Positions 1 to 7,401 of a DNA stretch of 15,652 nt are shown piece by piece. Under the pieces are notes generated by a model. The model had not been told where the DNA came from, ran no database searches, and worked only from the letters and a program-made list of their open reading frames with translations. The DNA is from Acidimicrobiales bacterium (lineage in GTDB: Bacteria; Actinomycetota; Acidimicrobiia; Acidimicrobiales; SHLQ01), in the NCBI GenBank assembly GCA_013002375.1, contig JABDJW010000055.1, positions 1 through 15,652 of the forward strand, in the 5' to 3' direction. Position numbers and translations under genes: made by a program. The stretch's first letter is position 1. Each line of letters opens with the position of its first letter.

Positions 1-555
1 CTCGCGCACCTCCTGCGGATCGCGTCGGCCGGGCGGACGCGACGCCAGGAGGTATCCCCGCATCGCCATGCCGATCGGATCCTCGATGGGAGTCCAACCC
101 GCGGCGAGGCCGTCGAGTGCCTCCGCGACCCGGTCGACGTGTCGCGCCCAGTGGTAGGTGATGCCCCGACCGTCGCGAAAGCCCTGCTGGTCGTCGTGGA
201 ACCAGCCGGGCAGCGTGGTGTGGGCCAGGGTGGCCCAGGGCCGCAGTCCCGCATCGTCGGCCGCTCGGAACACCGCTTGGTAGTGATCGACGGCATCGCC
301 GGACACCTCGCCCGGCCGCGGCTCGATGCGGGCCCACTCGACCGTCACCCGCACTTCGGTCAGGCCCAACTCGGCAAAGGCGATGAAGTCGTCGGCGTAG
401 TTGGTGGCGAAGCCGTTGCCGTCGGCCGAGCGCTCGGCCTTGCCGAGCTCCTCCCAGCGAGCCCAGTCAGCGGCGGGGGCGACTCCTTCGCCGCCAAGGG
501 CCGACGAGCCGACCCCCCACCGGAACGAGCGGTCAGGAATAGCTGAAGCCGCCAT
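1..555 (-). CDS. Glycoside hydrolase family 1-like protein, N-terminal part (runs off left edge)
   Basis: The first 185 residues of a minus-strand gene are visible; the C-terminal part, with the family's nucleophile Glu, lies outside the window. GH1 landmarks occur in order: FRWGVGSSALGGEG (residues 11-24, like the F-WG-ATSAYQ-EG opening), WARWEE (31-36), ELGLTEVRVTVEWARIEP (62-79), HTTLPGWF (112-119), and WTPIEDP...RGYL...PPGRRD (154-179). Family members cleave beta-glycosides in a TIM barrel. Here the usual NEP acid/base motif reads E158-D159-P160, and the early sugar-binding Gln is G21, so activity is doubtful. The active-site His of the HxxLP motif is kept as H112. The ATG at 555 overlaps the end of the upstream MaoC gene by 23 bases, which suggests translational coupling. 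Family assignment is fairly sure; enzyme function is not. Confidence 0.75.
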   Translation of the reverse strand, partial: MAASAIPDRSFRWGVGSSALGGEGVAPAADWARWEELGKAERSADGNGFATNYADDFIAFAELGLTEVRVTVEWARIEPRPGEVSGDAVDHYQAVFRAADDAGLRPWATLAHTTLPGWFHDDQQGFRDGRGITYHWARHVDRVAEALDGLAAGWTPIEDPIGMAMRGYLLASRPPGRRDPQEVRE

Positions 556-1384
556 TGCTGAACACGGCGCGGTCGCCGACGGCAGTCTCGAAGATGGCAG
601 TGCCGTCGCCGTCGTCCCAGATCTTCACGTCGAGGGTTTCGCCGGGCATGACCGGGCTCGAGAAGCGGCCGCCCATCGCCGTGAACCGGGTGGGATCGCT
701 GTCGCACATGGCGTGCAGGAGCGCCCGGCCGGTGAAGCCATAGGTGCACAGGCCATGGAGGATCGGCTTCGGGAAGCCGGCCGCCTCGGCGAAGGACGGG
801 TCGCTGTGCAGCGGGTTGCGGTCGCCGTTCAGCCGGTACAACAGCGCCTGGTCGGTGCGGGTCTCGTAGCTCACGACCTGGTCGGGCTCGCGGTCGGGTG
901 CGACGTTGGCCGGTGGCGTCTTCTCCCGCTCGCGACCCCAGCCGCCCTCGCCGCGGATGAACAAGCCCATGCGAGCGCTCCACCACGGGTTGCCGGCGGT
1001 ATCGGTGACCTGGTTCTCGAGCATCACGATGGCCGCTTTGGTCTTGTCGATGATGTCGACCACCTTGGTGGTCGACACCGCGGTCCCGGCCGGCGTCAGT
1101 GGTTGATGCAGCTCGATGTGCTGTTCGCCATGGACCAGCATGACCGGGTTGAAGTCGCCGTAGTCGGGGCCGCGCCCCGCGCCGGCCCCCATGACGACGA
1201 CCTGAGTGGGGAGAGCCTGCTGCTCGATGCCGTTGGTGTTCTCGGTGGTGAAGCCGAGCTCGAAGCCGGTCGGGTCGGTGACGCCGGCTCCGACCCCCAG
1301 GGCATAGAGCAGGCTGTCCTTCGACGTCCAGCTGAACTCGCCCGGTTCGCCTTCGGCGCCTATGGCATCGGGGTTGATTGGCAT
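533..1384 (-). CDS. MaoC-like (R)-specific enoyl-CoA hydratase, double hotdog type
   Basis: The 283-residue protein has the length of bacterial two-hotdog hydratases related to the hydratase part of peroxisomal multifunctional enzyme 2 and mycobacterial HtdY. These add water to trans-2-enoyl-CoA in fatty acid or sterol breakdown. The C-terminal hotdog carries the hydratase-2 signature: Y183-RLNGD188-RNPLH193, with the catalytic Asp/His pair, followed by GFPKPILHGLCTYG (203-216). The N-terminal hotdog is degenerate and contains LVHGEQ (83-88). The ATG at 1384 is preceded by GAGGAG at 5-nt spacing, supporting this start. The gene is first in a pair with the overlapping GH1-like gene and divergent from the sensor-like gene at 1534. 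Substrate chain length or sterol specificity cannot be told from the sequence. Confidence 0.9.
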   Translation of the reverse strand: MPINPDAIGAEGEPGEFSWTSKDSLLYALGVGAGVTDPTGFELGFTTENTNGIEQQALPTQVVVMGAGAGRGPDYGDFNPVMLVHGEQHIELHQPLTPAGTAVSTTKVVDIIDKTKAAIVMLENQVTDTAGNPWWSARMGLFIRGEGGWGREREKTPPANVAPDREPDQVVSYETRTDQALLYRLNGDRNPLHSDPSFAEAAGFPKPILHGLCTYGFTGRALLHAMCDSDPTRFTAMGGRFSSPVMPGETLDVKIWDDGDGTAIFETAVGDRAVFSNGGFSYS

Positions 1385-1435
1385 GAGCTCTCCTCGTGAT
1401 GGCGGCTGTGGTGACGGTATTTGGGGTTGCGACGA

Positions 1436-1451
1436 TGGGCCAATCGGCCCA
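1436..1451. promoter_or_regulatory. Perfect palindrome between divergent genes, possible operator
   Basis: TGGGCC-AATC-GGCCCA is a perfect 6-bp inverted repeat with a 4-bp spacer. It lies in the 149-bp gap between the divergent MaoC gene (start 1384) and the sensor-like gene (start 1534). Its position suits a dimeric repressor such as a TetR-type regulator of lipid metabolism, but no regulator gene is adjacent and GC-rich palindromes arise by chance. The rest of this gap shows no clear sigma-70 promoter. Confidence 0.3.
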
Positions 1452-1533
1452 CGAACCGCTCAACTCGGCGCACCGGCCGCCGAAGGGCAATCACCGACGT
1501 TGTCGCTGTTTTCATTCCCTGGAGTCTCCCTCT

Positions 1534-4068
1534 ATGTCACGCCCCCGTTCGATTCGCCGCCTTGGCGGTTCGGCGATCGCACTCTTCCTGGTGCTTGCCC
1601 TGCTCGTGGGGGTGTGGATCCGCGCCGATCGGCGCGCCGATCGAGCGGCCGATGCGCAGGGCGCGGTGACCCGTGTCGTGGACGATCGCACCGTGGCCGG
1701 ATTGGTCCAGGACGAACGAGCGATCGTCGCCGAGGGAGCGAACGCGGCCGCAGCCGAGCAGATCACCGATCTGGCCGTCGCCCGAGCCAACCTGCCGGCC
1801 GTCGGCGTTTCGCTGGCGTCGGCGCGCGACGTCGTGGCGACCGATACCGATGCCGCGATCGCGCAGTACAACGAGATCATCAACAGCCTGCTCGCCCGAT
1901 CGACCGACGCCGACATCGGTTTGGATCTCGGTTCCGCCGAAGCGCTTCAACTGCTGCGAGCCGGCGGCGCCTACAGCCCCCTGCGGGAGGCCCTCGCCAC
2001 CGAGGCTGCCACCGCCGCCTCCGGTTCAAACGCCGAGCTGGCCGCCGCCTTCGTGTCCACGAACGACTGGGTCGAGACGGCCCAAGCCCGCACGCCGGCG
2101 GTCTACGGCTCCGAACTCCAGCAGATTGTCGGGGCTGACGCGCTCGACGAGCTGCGCAGCCTCGGTGCGGCGGCCACCGATGGCGATTCGGGCGCGGCGG
2201 CCGAGCTCGCCCTTGCGGTCGACCAGAAGATGGACGCCCTCTCGGTCCTGCAACGCTCCATGCACGACCAGCTCCAGTCAATGGTCGCTGCGGAGGTGGC
2301 TGCGCAGGAGCGAGCCAAGCTGCGCAACCCGTCTGCGGTTCTCGGAACGCTCCTGATCGTGGGCGCGCTCGGTGGCGCTCTCGCCTACCGGGTGCTCCGG
2401 CCGGCGCGGTACCTGGCCGACGACGCCGAGCCCATCTTGGCTGGTGATTTCGCGGCGTTGGTCGACGAAGTCGAACGCGGCGTGCAGGTTGCGCCGACCG
2501 TCGCTCCGCTGCGCACCGAGTCGGCCACGTTGGCCCCGGTCGCCGATGCCCTCAACCTCACCCAGCGCGCCGCGCTCGATCAGGCTGCGGGACGAGCCGA
2601 CAGCCGCAACCAGCTGCTCGACACGGTCGCTACCGCGGGCCTGAAGGCCGAACGCATGCTGGCCGAGCAACGGTCGTTGCTGGCCGACTTCGAAAAGCGG
2701 ACGACCGAACTCGATGACGTGCTGTTCCTCGATCGCATGCGGGGCGTCCTCACCGGTCTGGCCAGGACGAACGATCACCTCTTGGTGCTCAGCGAAGCCG
2801 ATGGCCTGCCGGTGCCCATCGTGGGTGCGTCGCCGATGACCGCCATCTTGGCCGCGGGTCAACAGTCGTCCCGCACCCCCCGCCGGGTGCAGTTGGCCGT
2901 GGGCCAGGACGCCGCTGTTCCCAACGAGCTGGCTCGCGACCTCACCAAGGTCGTCCGAGACCTGCTCGACAATGCCCTGGCCTTTTCGCCGCCCCACACG
3001 ACCGTTACCCTGCAGGGCGACGCGGCCGACGGGATCTACGTGGTCTGGATCACCGATGAAGGCATCGGTCTCGATCCCGATGTGTGCGCCGAGCTGAACT
3101 TCGAGCTCGCCCATCCGCGCCCGGTCGACGAGTTGGGTGCGTCCGGTGTGGGTATTGCCGTGGTCAGCCGCCTGGCCGAACGTCATGGTCTCGACGTGCA
3201 ACTCGTCACGGAAGAATCGACCGGTGTCCAGGCCCGAGTGTCGATCCCGGCCGAATTGTTGATCTCGGTCAGCGACTCGCTCGAGATCGATGTCTCCCCC
3301 GAGGAACTGCTGGCCGACCGCGCGGCAGCGGAGCGGCCAGATTCTGACAAGCCAGATTCCGAGAAGCCAGATTCCGAGGAGCCAGATTCTGAGGAGCCAG
3401 ATTCTGAGGAGCCAGATTTTGAGAAGCCGGTAGCTGAGCGGCCAGAATCCGACTGGCCAGATGCTGGGAAGGCAGGAGCTGAGCCGGCGGACAACGGAGC
3501 GACTCCAGCTGATGCCGACCTCACCGATGAACTGCTGGCCGAAGCCGGTTCCGGTCTGGCCAATTTGGCCAATCGGGCTCGCATGGCGGAGGCGGCGGCT
3601 TCCGCTTTCGATTCACCCTCCGTGGACCCAGCTCCCGTCGAAGCAGCCGATACCGAACCGGTCCTGTTTCAACCCGCGGATTCCGACGGGGAAGACTCGA
3701 TCGATCTGGCCGAGTTGGTCTCGAGCCACCACGACACCTCCACCGACGACGTCTTCTGGGCCGACGACGAGCCGAAGCGGGAGAGCGCACCAGTCCTGGA
3801 CATCGACCTGTTCGAAGACCTCGAATACGACCGGGCACCGTCACGGCCATCGGCCCGCTCGGCGCCCGAGCCGCCGGCCCGTCCGAACCCTGATCCAGTC
3901 CTCGACCCGGTGATCGATCCCGACGCGGCTGATCCCGTGCCCGTGCCGACCGTTCTCGGTGCCGATGGCGAGCCCGAGCACTGTGTCGAGCTACCGCTGT
4001 CGGCTCGCATCGCTGCGGCCGAGGCCCGACCAAGTCTCGCCACCCTCGCCGATCGCCTTCGGAAGTAA
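1534..4068 (+). CDS. CvnA-like membrane sensor/ATPase with NIT-type sensor domain and acidic tail
   Basis: This 844-residue protein has a first membrane segment (about 13-29), an extracytoplasmic helical region (about 30-264) resembling nitrate/nitrite-sensing (NIT) domains, a second membrane segment (about 266-286), a HAMP-like linker, a coiled-coil region, and a HATPase_c domain. The ATPase boxes are DLLDNALAFSPP (about residue 475), DEGIGLD (about 508) and GASGVGIAVVSRLAERHG (about 535). The architecture matches the histidine-kinase-like CvnA proteins of actinobacterial conservons. In the dimerisation helix, where CvnA proteins usually read LDHLA, this one reads FLDRMRG, so no phospho-acceptor His is evident. 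The roadblock, DUF742 and GTPase partners are not next to it. The tail (from about 590) is acidic, Pro-rich and contains a tandem repeat. ATG 1534 was chosen because GGAG lies 9 nt upstream and the protein then starts with a membrane anchor; upstream in-frame starts would add a charged extension. Confidence 0.8.
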   Translation: MSRPRSIRRLGGSAIALFLVLALLVGVWIRADRRADRAADAQGAVTRVVDDRTVAGLVQDERAIVAEGANAAAAEQITDLAVARANLPAVGVSLASARDVVATDTDAAIAQYNEIINSLLARSTDADIGLDLGSAEALQLLRAGGAYSPLREALATEAATAASGSNAELAAAFVSTNDWVETAQARTPAVYGSELQQIVGADALDELRSLGAAATDGDSGAAAELALAVDQKMDALSVLQRSMHDQLQSMVAAEVAAQERAKLRNPSAVLGTLLIVGALGGALAYRVLRPARYLADDAEPILAGDFAALVDEVERGVQVAPTVAPLRTESATLAPVADALNLTQRAALDQAAGRADSRNQLLDTVATAGLKAERMLAEQRSLLADFEKRTTELDDVLFLDRMRGVLTGLARTNDHLLVLSEADGLPVPIVGASPMTAILAAGQQSSRTPRRVQLAVGQDAAVPNELARDLTKVVRDLLDNALAFSPPHTTVTLQGDAADGIYVVWITDEGIGLDPDVCAELNFELAHPRPVDELGASGVGIAVVSRLAERHGLDVQLVTEESTGVQARVSIPAELLISVSDSLEIDVSPEELLADRAAAERPDSDKPDSEKPDSEEPDSEEPDSEEPDFEKPVAERPESDWPDAGKAGAEPADNGATPADADLTDELLAEAGSGLANLANRARMAEAAASAFDSPSVDPAPVEAADTEPVLFQPADSDGEDSIDLAELVSSHHDTSTDDVFWADDEPKRESAPVLDIDLFEDLEYDRAPSRPSARSAPEPPARPNPDPVLDPVIDPDAADPVPVPTVLGADGEPEHCVELPLSARIAAAEARPSLATLADRLRK
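3337..3471 (+). repeat. 15-bp coding tandem repeat (PDSE[K/E] units)
   Basis: Nine consecutive 15-bp units follow the pattern CCAGATTCTGAGGAG. Units 4 and 5 are identical, unit 3 differs from them by one base, and units 7-9 are decayed. They encode PDSDK, PDSEK, PDSEE (three times), PDFEK and then diverged units at residues 602-646 of the sensor-like protein. The 15-bp period keeps frame. The units use AT-ending codons (GAT, TCT) that are uncommon in the surrounding GC-ending code, which points to recent local expansion rather than ordinary coding drift. Confidence 0.9.
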
Positions 4069-4193
4069 GAGCCGGTTTGGGTGGTGGGACGCGATGTTGT
4101 GAGCCCGGCAACCCTTCGGGTTGCTGGGGCGAGCAACTCCCTGAGTGACCGAGGCGCTAGCCGAGGGAACGGCGCCGATCGACTTCGGAAGTA
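4047..4193 (+). repeat. Near-perfect 21-bp direct repeats flanking the intergenic hairpin
   Basis: Positions 4047-4067 and 4173-4193 match over 21 bases with one mismatch (C at 4056 against A at 4182). Both contain CTTCGGAAGTA. The first copy is the last codons and stop of the sensor-like gene. The second is a non-coding copy 126 bp downstream, just before the VWA gene. The segment between carries a strong hairpin and a second imperfect inverted repeat (TCCCT at 4138-4142, AGGGA at 4164-4168). This could be a short tandem duplication or an inserted REP-like element. Confidence 0.65.
4104..4128 (+). terminator. GC-rich hairpin after the sensor-like gene, possible terminator without U-tract
   Basis: CCCGGCAACCC and GGGTTGCTGGG form an 11-bp stem (one G-T pair) with a TTC loop, starting 36 nt after the stop codon at 4068. 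No run of T follows. Hairpins lacking a U-tract are proposed terminators in actinobacteria, but this could equally be the core of a repeated palindromic element. Confidence 0.5.
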
Positions 4194-4206
4194 GCGGGGT
4201 TGCGGC

Positions 4207-4218
4207 TACCCTCGCCGC
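4207..4218 (+). promoter_or_regulatory. Candidate leaderless promoter of the VWA gene
   Basis: TACCCT (4207-4212), fitting the TANNNT -10 form, lies 6 nt before the ATG at 4219. No Shine-Dalgarno sequence precedes that start, so transcription probably begins at or very near the A of ATG. The same arrangement recurs before four other starts in this window. Confidence 0.5.
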
Positions 4219-6270
4219 ATGAGGCTCAACCGTCGGCGGCGTCGTAAGCGACAGACGTCCCAGTTCACCTACTCGGCGTGGGACGGCACCCAGGCCGGCT
4301 TCGACATGAACGCCGATGACGTGTTCGGCGCGATGACCGACGAGCTGCTCGAGCACGGCGACATCAATTCGGCTCTCAGTCGAATGCTACGCGACGGCTT
4401 CACCACCCCCGATGGCGATCGCATGCAGGGCTTGCGCGAGATCATGGAGCAGCTTCGGGAGCGACGGCAGGAATCACTCGAACGCCACAACCTCGATGGT
4501 GTGTACGGCGACATCGCCGAGGAATTGCGCGAGGTCGTCGAGCAGGAACGTCAAGCCCTCGACACCATGTCCGAGCAGGCGGCCGCATTCGCCGAGGGTG
4601 GCGACGACGCCGACCAGCGCAGCGCCGAATTGGCCCAGCAGACCGCGGCCGAGCGTCAGCTCCAACTCGACATGCTGTCGCCCGACCTGGCCGGCATGGT
4701 CAAGGATCTCCAGAACTACGAGTTCACCTCCGACGAGGCACAGCAGCGGTTCGAGGAACTGCTCGACAAACTGCGCGAGCAACTCATGCAGCAGTTCGTC
4801 GACCAAGCCACCGGCGCGGTCGAGGGCATGTCACCCGAGGACATGGCCCGCATGAAAGACATGATGGCGGCGCTCAACGAGATGCTCGAGCAACGCCAGA
4901 ACGGCCAGGAACCGGATTTCGAGAAGTTCATGGAGGAGTTCGGCGACTTCTTCCCCGAGAACCCCCAGACCCTCGACGAGCTGCTCGAAGCCATGGCCCA
5001 GCGCATGGCGGCGATGCAACAGATGCTCAACTCGATGACCCCGGAGCAACGGGCCCAGATGCAGCAGCTGTCCGATCAACTGCTCGAGGACATGGATCTG
5101 CGCTGGCAGATGGAACAGCTCGGTCAGAATCTCCAGCAGATGTTCCCCCAGATGGGCTGGGATCAGGGTCGTGACTTCGAGGGCCAAGATCCGCTGAACA
5201 TGGGTTCGGCCATGGATCTCCTCCAGGAAATGGGCGATCTCGATCAGCTCGAGAACCTGCTCCAAGGGGCTCGCAACCCGGGCGCGCTGGCCGAGGTCGA
5301 CATCGATCGAGCCCGCGACCTGCTCGGCGACGACGCGGCCAACAGCCTCCAGCAACTCAGCGATCTGGCCAAGATGCTCGAAGACGCCGGCTACGTGAAC
5401 TTCGAGGACGGCAAGTTCGACCTCACCGCCCGCGCCATCCGCCGGCTGGGCCAGAACGCGCTGAGCGATCTGTTCTCCAAACTCAAGAGCGACGCCTTGG
5501 GGCGCCACAACATGGAGAAGATGGGCGTCGGTCACGAACGGGCCTACGACACCAAGCCCTACGAGTTCGGCGACCCGTTCAACCTGCACATCGAGAAGAC
5601 GGTGCGCAACGCGGTGCAGCGCAGTGGCGGCGGCACCCCGGTGCGGTTGACGCCCGAAGATTTCGAAGTCGAGCGCACCGAGAAGTCCGTGCGCTCGTCG
5701 ACCGTGCTGATGCTCGACCTCTCGATGTCGATGCCGATGCGGGGCAACTTCTTGCCGGCCAAGAAGGTCGCGATGGCGTTGCATTCGCTCATCCAATCGC
5801 AGTACCCCCGTGACTTCCTGGGCATCGTGACGTTTGCGGCGCTGGCGCACGAGATCAAGCCCGAGCACCTGCCGCAGGTGTCGTGGGACTACGACTACGG
5901 CACCAACATGCAGCACGGGTTCCAGCTGGCTCGACGCATGCTCAGCCGGCAGACCGGCACCAAGCAGATCATCATGATCACCGATGGCGAACCGACTGCG
6001 CACCTGAGTCGCCACGGCGCACCGATCTTCAACTATCCGCCGACCCGCGAGACCGTCGACCTCACGCTGGCCGAGGTCGCCCGGTGCACGAGGGATGACA
6101 TCGTCATCAACACGTTCATGCTCGATGCCACGCACTACCTGCAGTACTTCATCGAGCAGATCACGAAGATGAACGGTGGTCGGGCGTTCTACACGACCAA
6201 CGAGAACATCGGCGACTACGTCCTGGTCGATTTCGTCGAGCACAAGCGCAAGCTGATCCACGGGCGCTGA
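4219..6270 (+). CDS. VWA-domain protein of the magnesium-chelatase-like family (Rv0959-type)
   Basis: The 683-residue protein has a basic N-terminus (RLNRRRRRKR), a long Gln/Met/Glu-rich helical region (about 30-450) and a C-terminal von Willebrand A domain. The metal-ion (MIDAS) residues are complete: D500-L-S502-M-S504, T562 (YGTNMQ) and D589 (ITDGEPTAHL). The block around FMEEFGDFFPENPQTLDELL and the overall layout resemble, from memory, the mycobacterial Rv0959 family, which is paired there with a ChlI/MoxR-like AAA+ ATPase. Such VWA-ATPase pairs remodel or insert metal into target proteins. The ATPase partner is not beside the gene here. No signal peptide is evident, so it should be cytoplasmic. 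The next gene follows 45 bp downstream on the same strand. The target is unknown. Confidence 0.85.
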   Translation: MRLNRRRRRKRQTSQFTYSAWDGTQAGFDMNADDVFGAMTDELLEHGDINSALSRMLRDGFTTPDGDRMQGLREIMEQLRERRQESLERHNLDGVYGDIAEELREVVEQERQALDTMSEQAAAFAEGGDDADQRSAELAQQTAAERQLQLDMLSPDLAGMVKDLQNYEFTSDEAQQRFEELLDKLREQLMQQFVDQATGAVEGMSPEDMARMKDMMAALNEMLEQRQNGQEPDFEKFMEEFGDFFPENPQTLDELLEAMAQRMAAMQQMLNSMTPEQRAQMQQLSDQLLEDMDLRWQMEQLGQNLQQMFPQMGWDQGRDFEGQDPLNMGSAMDLLQEMGDLDQLENLLQGARNPGALAEVDIDRARDLLGDDAANSLQQLSDLAKMLEDAGYVNFEDGKFDLTARAIRRLGQNALSDLFSKLKSDALGRHNMEKMGVGHERAYDTKPYEFGDPFNLHIEKTVRNAVQRSGGGTPVRLTPEDFEVERTEKSVRSSTVLMLDLSMSMPMRGNFLPAKKVAMALHSLIQSQYPRDFLGIVTFAALAHEIKPEHLPQVSWDYDYGTNMQHGFQLARRMLSRQTGTKQIIMITDGEPTAHLSRHGAPIFNYPPTRETVDLTLAEVARCTRDDIVINTFMLDATHYLQYFIEQITKMNGGRAFYTTNENIGDYVLVDFVEHKRKLIHGR

Positions 6271-6315
6271 TCCAGCAAGCGGGGCGAACTCGATGGCGAG
6301 AGGCCGGGGACGCCG

Positions 6316-7401
6316 ATGAGCATCTGGCTCCTCGAAGGGATCATCTCCGTGGTCTTCACCGCGCTGGCCCTGCCCTTGGCCCTCGTGCCGATCGTGAACT
6401 CGGTCTACCGTCGCTACGGCCAGTTCGCCGGTTGGCCCGCGGTGTTGGCGTTCGGGTCGGTCGCGATGGCCTGCGGGCTCGTTGCGTTCACGATGTTCCC
6501 GCTGCCGAACCCGGCCGGGCTCGATTGCGATCTCCGGTCGAACCTCGACTACTGGTCGATCGAGCCGTTGGAGTCATTCCGCGACGTGCGCGCCGTCTTC
6601 GGCCGCGACGGCGCGGGCGCTTTGCTTTCCTCGACGTTCCTGCAGGTCGCGTTCAATGTCTTGTTGTTCGTGCCCATCGGGTTCTTGATCCACCAACAGA
6701 CCCGTTGGTCGGCGGTCCGGGTGGTCGGACTCGGCTTCGCCTTGTCGGCGCTGGTCGAACTCACCCAAGGCACCGCCGTCTTCGGGCTGTACGACTGTCC
6801 CTACCGCGTTGCGGAGTTCGACGACCTGCTCACCAACACCGCGGGCGCGGCCATCGGGCTGGTGATCAGCCGGATGGCGTTTCATTGGTTCGACTTCACC
6901 GAGCCCGAGCAATGCGCTGATCTCGATCCGCCCGGCCTGCGGCGGCGGGTCGCGGCCGCCGCTCTCGATCTGGTGGCCTTTCTCGTCATCGGCGCGGCGT
7001 TGGCTGCCGTCGTCGTGGTCGCCGTGGCCCTGCTCGGTGAGTCCGGCGCGGTCGACGGCGACACGGTCGACGCGATTCGTTGGGTTCTGCAGCGTCCGAT
7101 CGCCGCCGTCATCGTGGGACTCGTGGTGCCCATGGTTCGGCCCGACGGTGCGACGGTCGGCCAGGCCGCCGTCGACATTCACCCCCAGGGTGGGCGGCAG
7201 CTTGCCATGGTGGTGAAACGGTTTGCCGTGCGCTGGTTGCCGTGGATCGTTCTGCCCGGGGTGACGCCGCTGCTCGCCGTCGTGCTCGAGCTGCTCGTCG
7301 CACAGGTGCGAGCCGACGGCCGAAGTCCAACCGAGTTGGTGTCGGGAGAAGTTCCCGTGACCACCCGCTTCACGGCTGCCGGTGCGCCCCCGTCGGGCTA
7401 G
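6316..7401 (+). CDS. VanZ-RDD fusion membrane protein
   Basis: The 361-residue protein is strongly hydrophobic, with about seven or eight predicted membrane segments. The N-terminal half is VanZ-like: NVLLFVPIGFLI (about 114-125), ALSALVELTQGT and FDDLLTNTAGAAIGL (about 174-188). The C-terminal half is RDD-like, opening with PPGLRRRVAAAALDLVAF (about 206-223) and containing RPDGATVGQ and FAVRWLP. VanZ proteins are linked to lipoglycopeptide resistance and cell-envelope lipids. RDD proteins are membrane proteins of varied or unknown role, some acting in ion exchange. The ATG at 6316 has a purine-rich stretch (GAGAGGCCGGGGA) upstream. It may be co-transcribed with the VWA gene. Its stop shares a CTAG with the stop of the convergent LOG-family gene. 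Confidence 0.8.
   Translation: MSIWLLEGIISVVFTALALPLALVPIVNSVYRRYGQFAGWPAVLAFGSVAMACGLVAFTMFPLPNPAGLDCDLRSNLDYWSIEPLESFRDVRAVFGRDGAGALLSSTFLQVAFNVLLFVPIGFLIHQQTRWSAVRVVGLGFALSALVELTQGTAVFGLYDCPYRVAEFDDLLTNTAGAAIGLVISRMAFHWFDFTEPEQCADLDPPGLRRRVAAAALDLVAFLVIGAALAAVVVVAVALLGESGAVDGDTVDAIRWVLQRPIAAVIVGLVVPMVRPDGATVGQAAVDIHPQGGRQLAMVVKRFAVRWLPWIVLPGVTPLLAVVLELLVAQVRADGRSPTELVSGEVPVTTRFTAAGAPPSG

Noticed and set aside
360..1490. Long minus-strand open frame across the MaoC gene
   Set aside because: Arg/His-rich low-complexity translation in another frame of a clear MaoC gene; typical GC-rich shadow.
3337..3471. Possible CRISPR-like array
   Set aside because: The repeats are contiguous 15-bp in-frame units without spacers, inside a coding gene.
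4165..4170. GGGAAC as an ECF -35 for the VWA gene
   Set aside because: No CGT or GTT -10 lies 15-19 nt downstream; the leaderless TACCCT hexamer explains the start better.
4831..6261. 476-codon open frame antisense to the VWA gene
   Set aside because: Mirror of the VWA coding frame with no recognisable motif or ribosome site.
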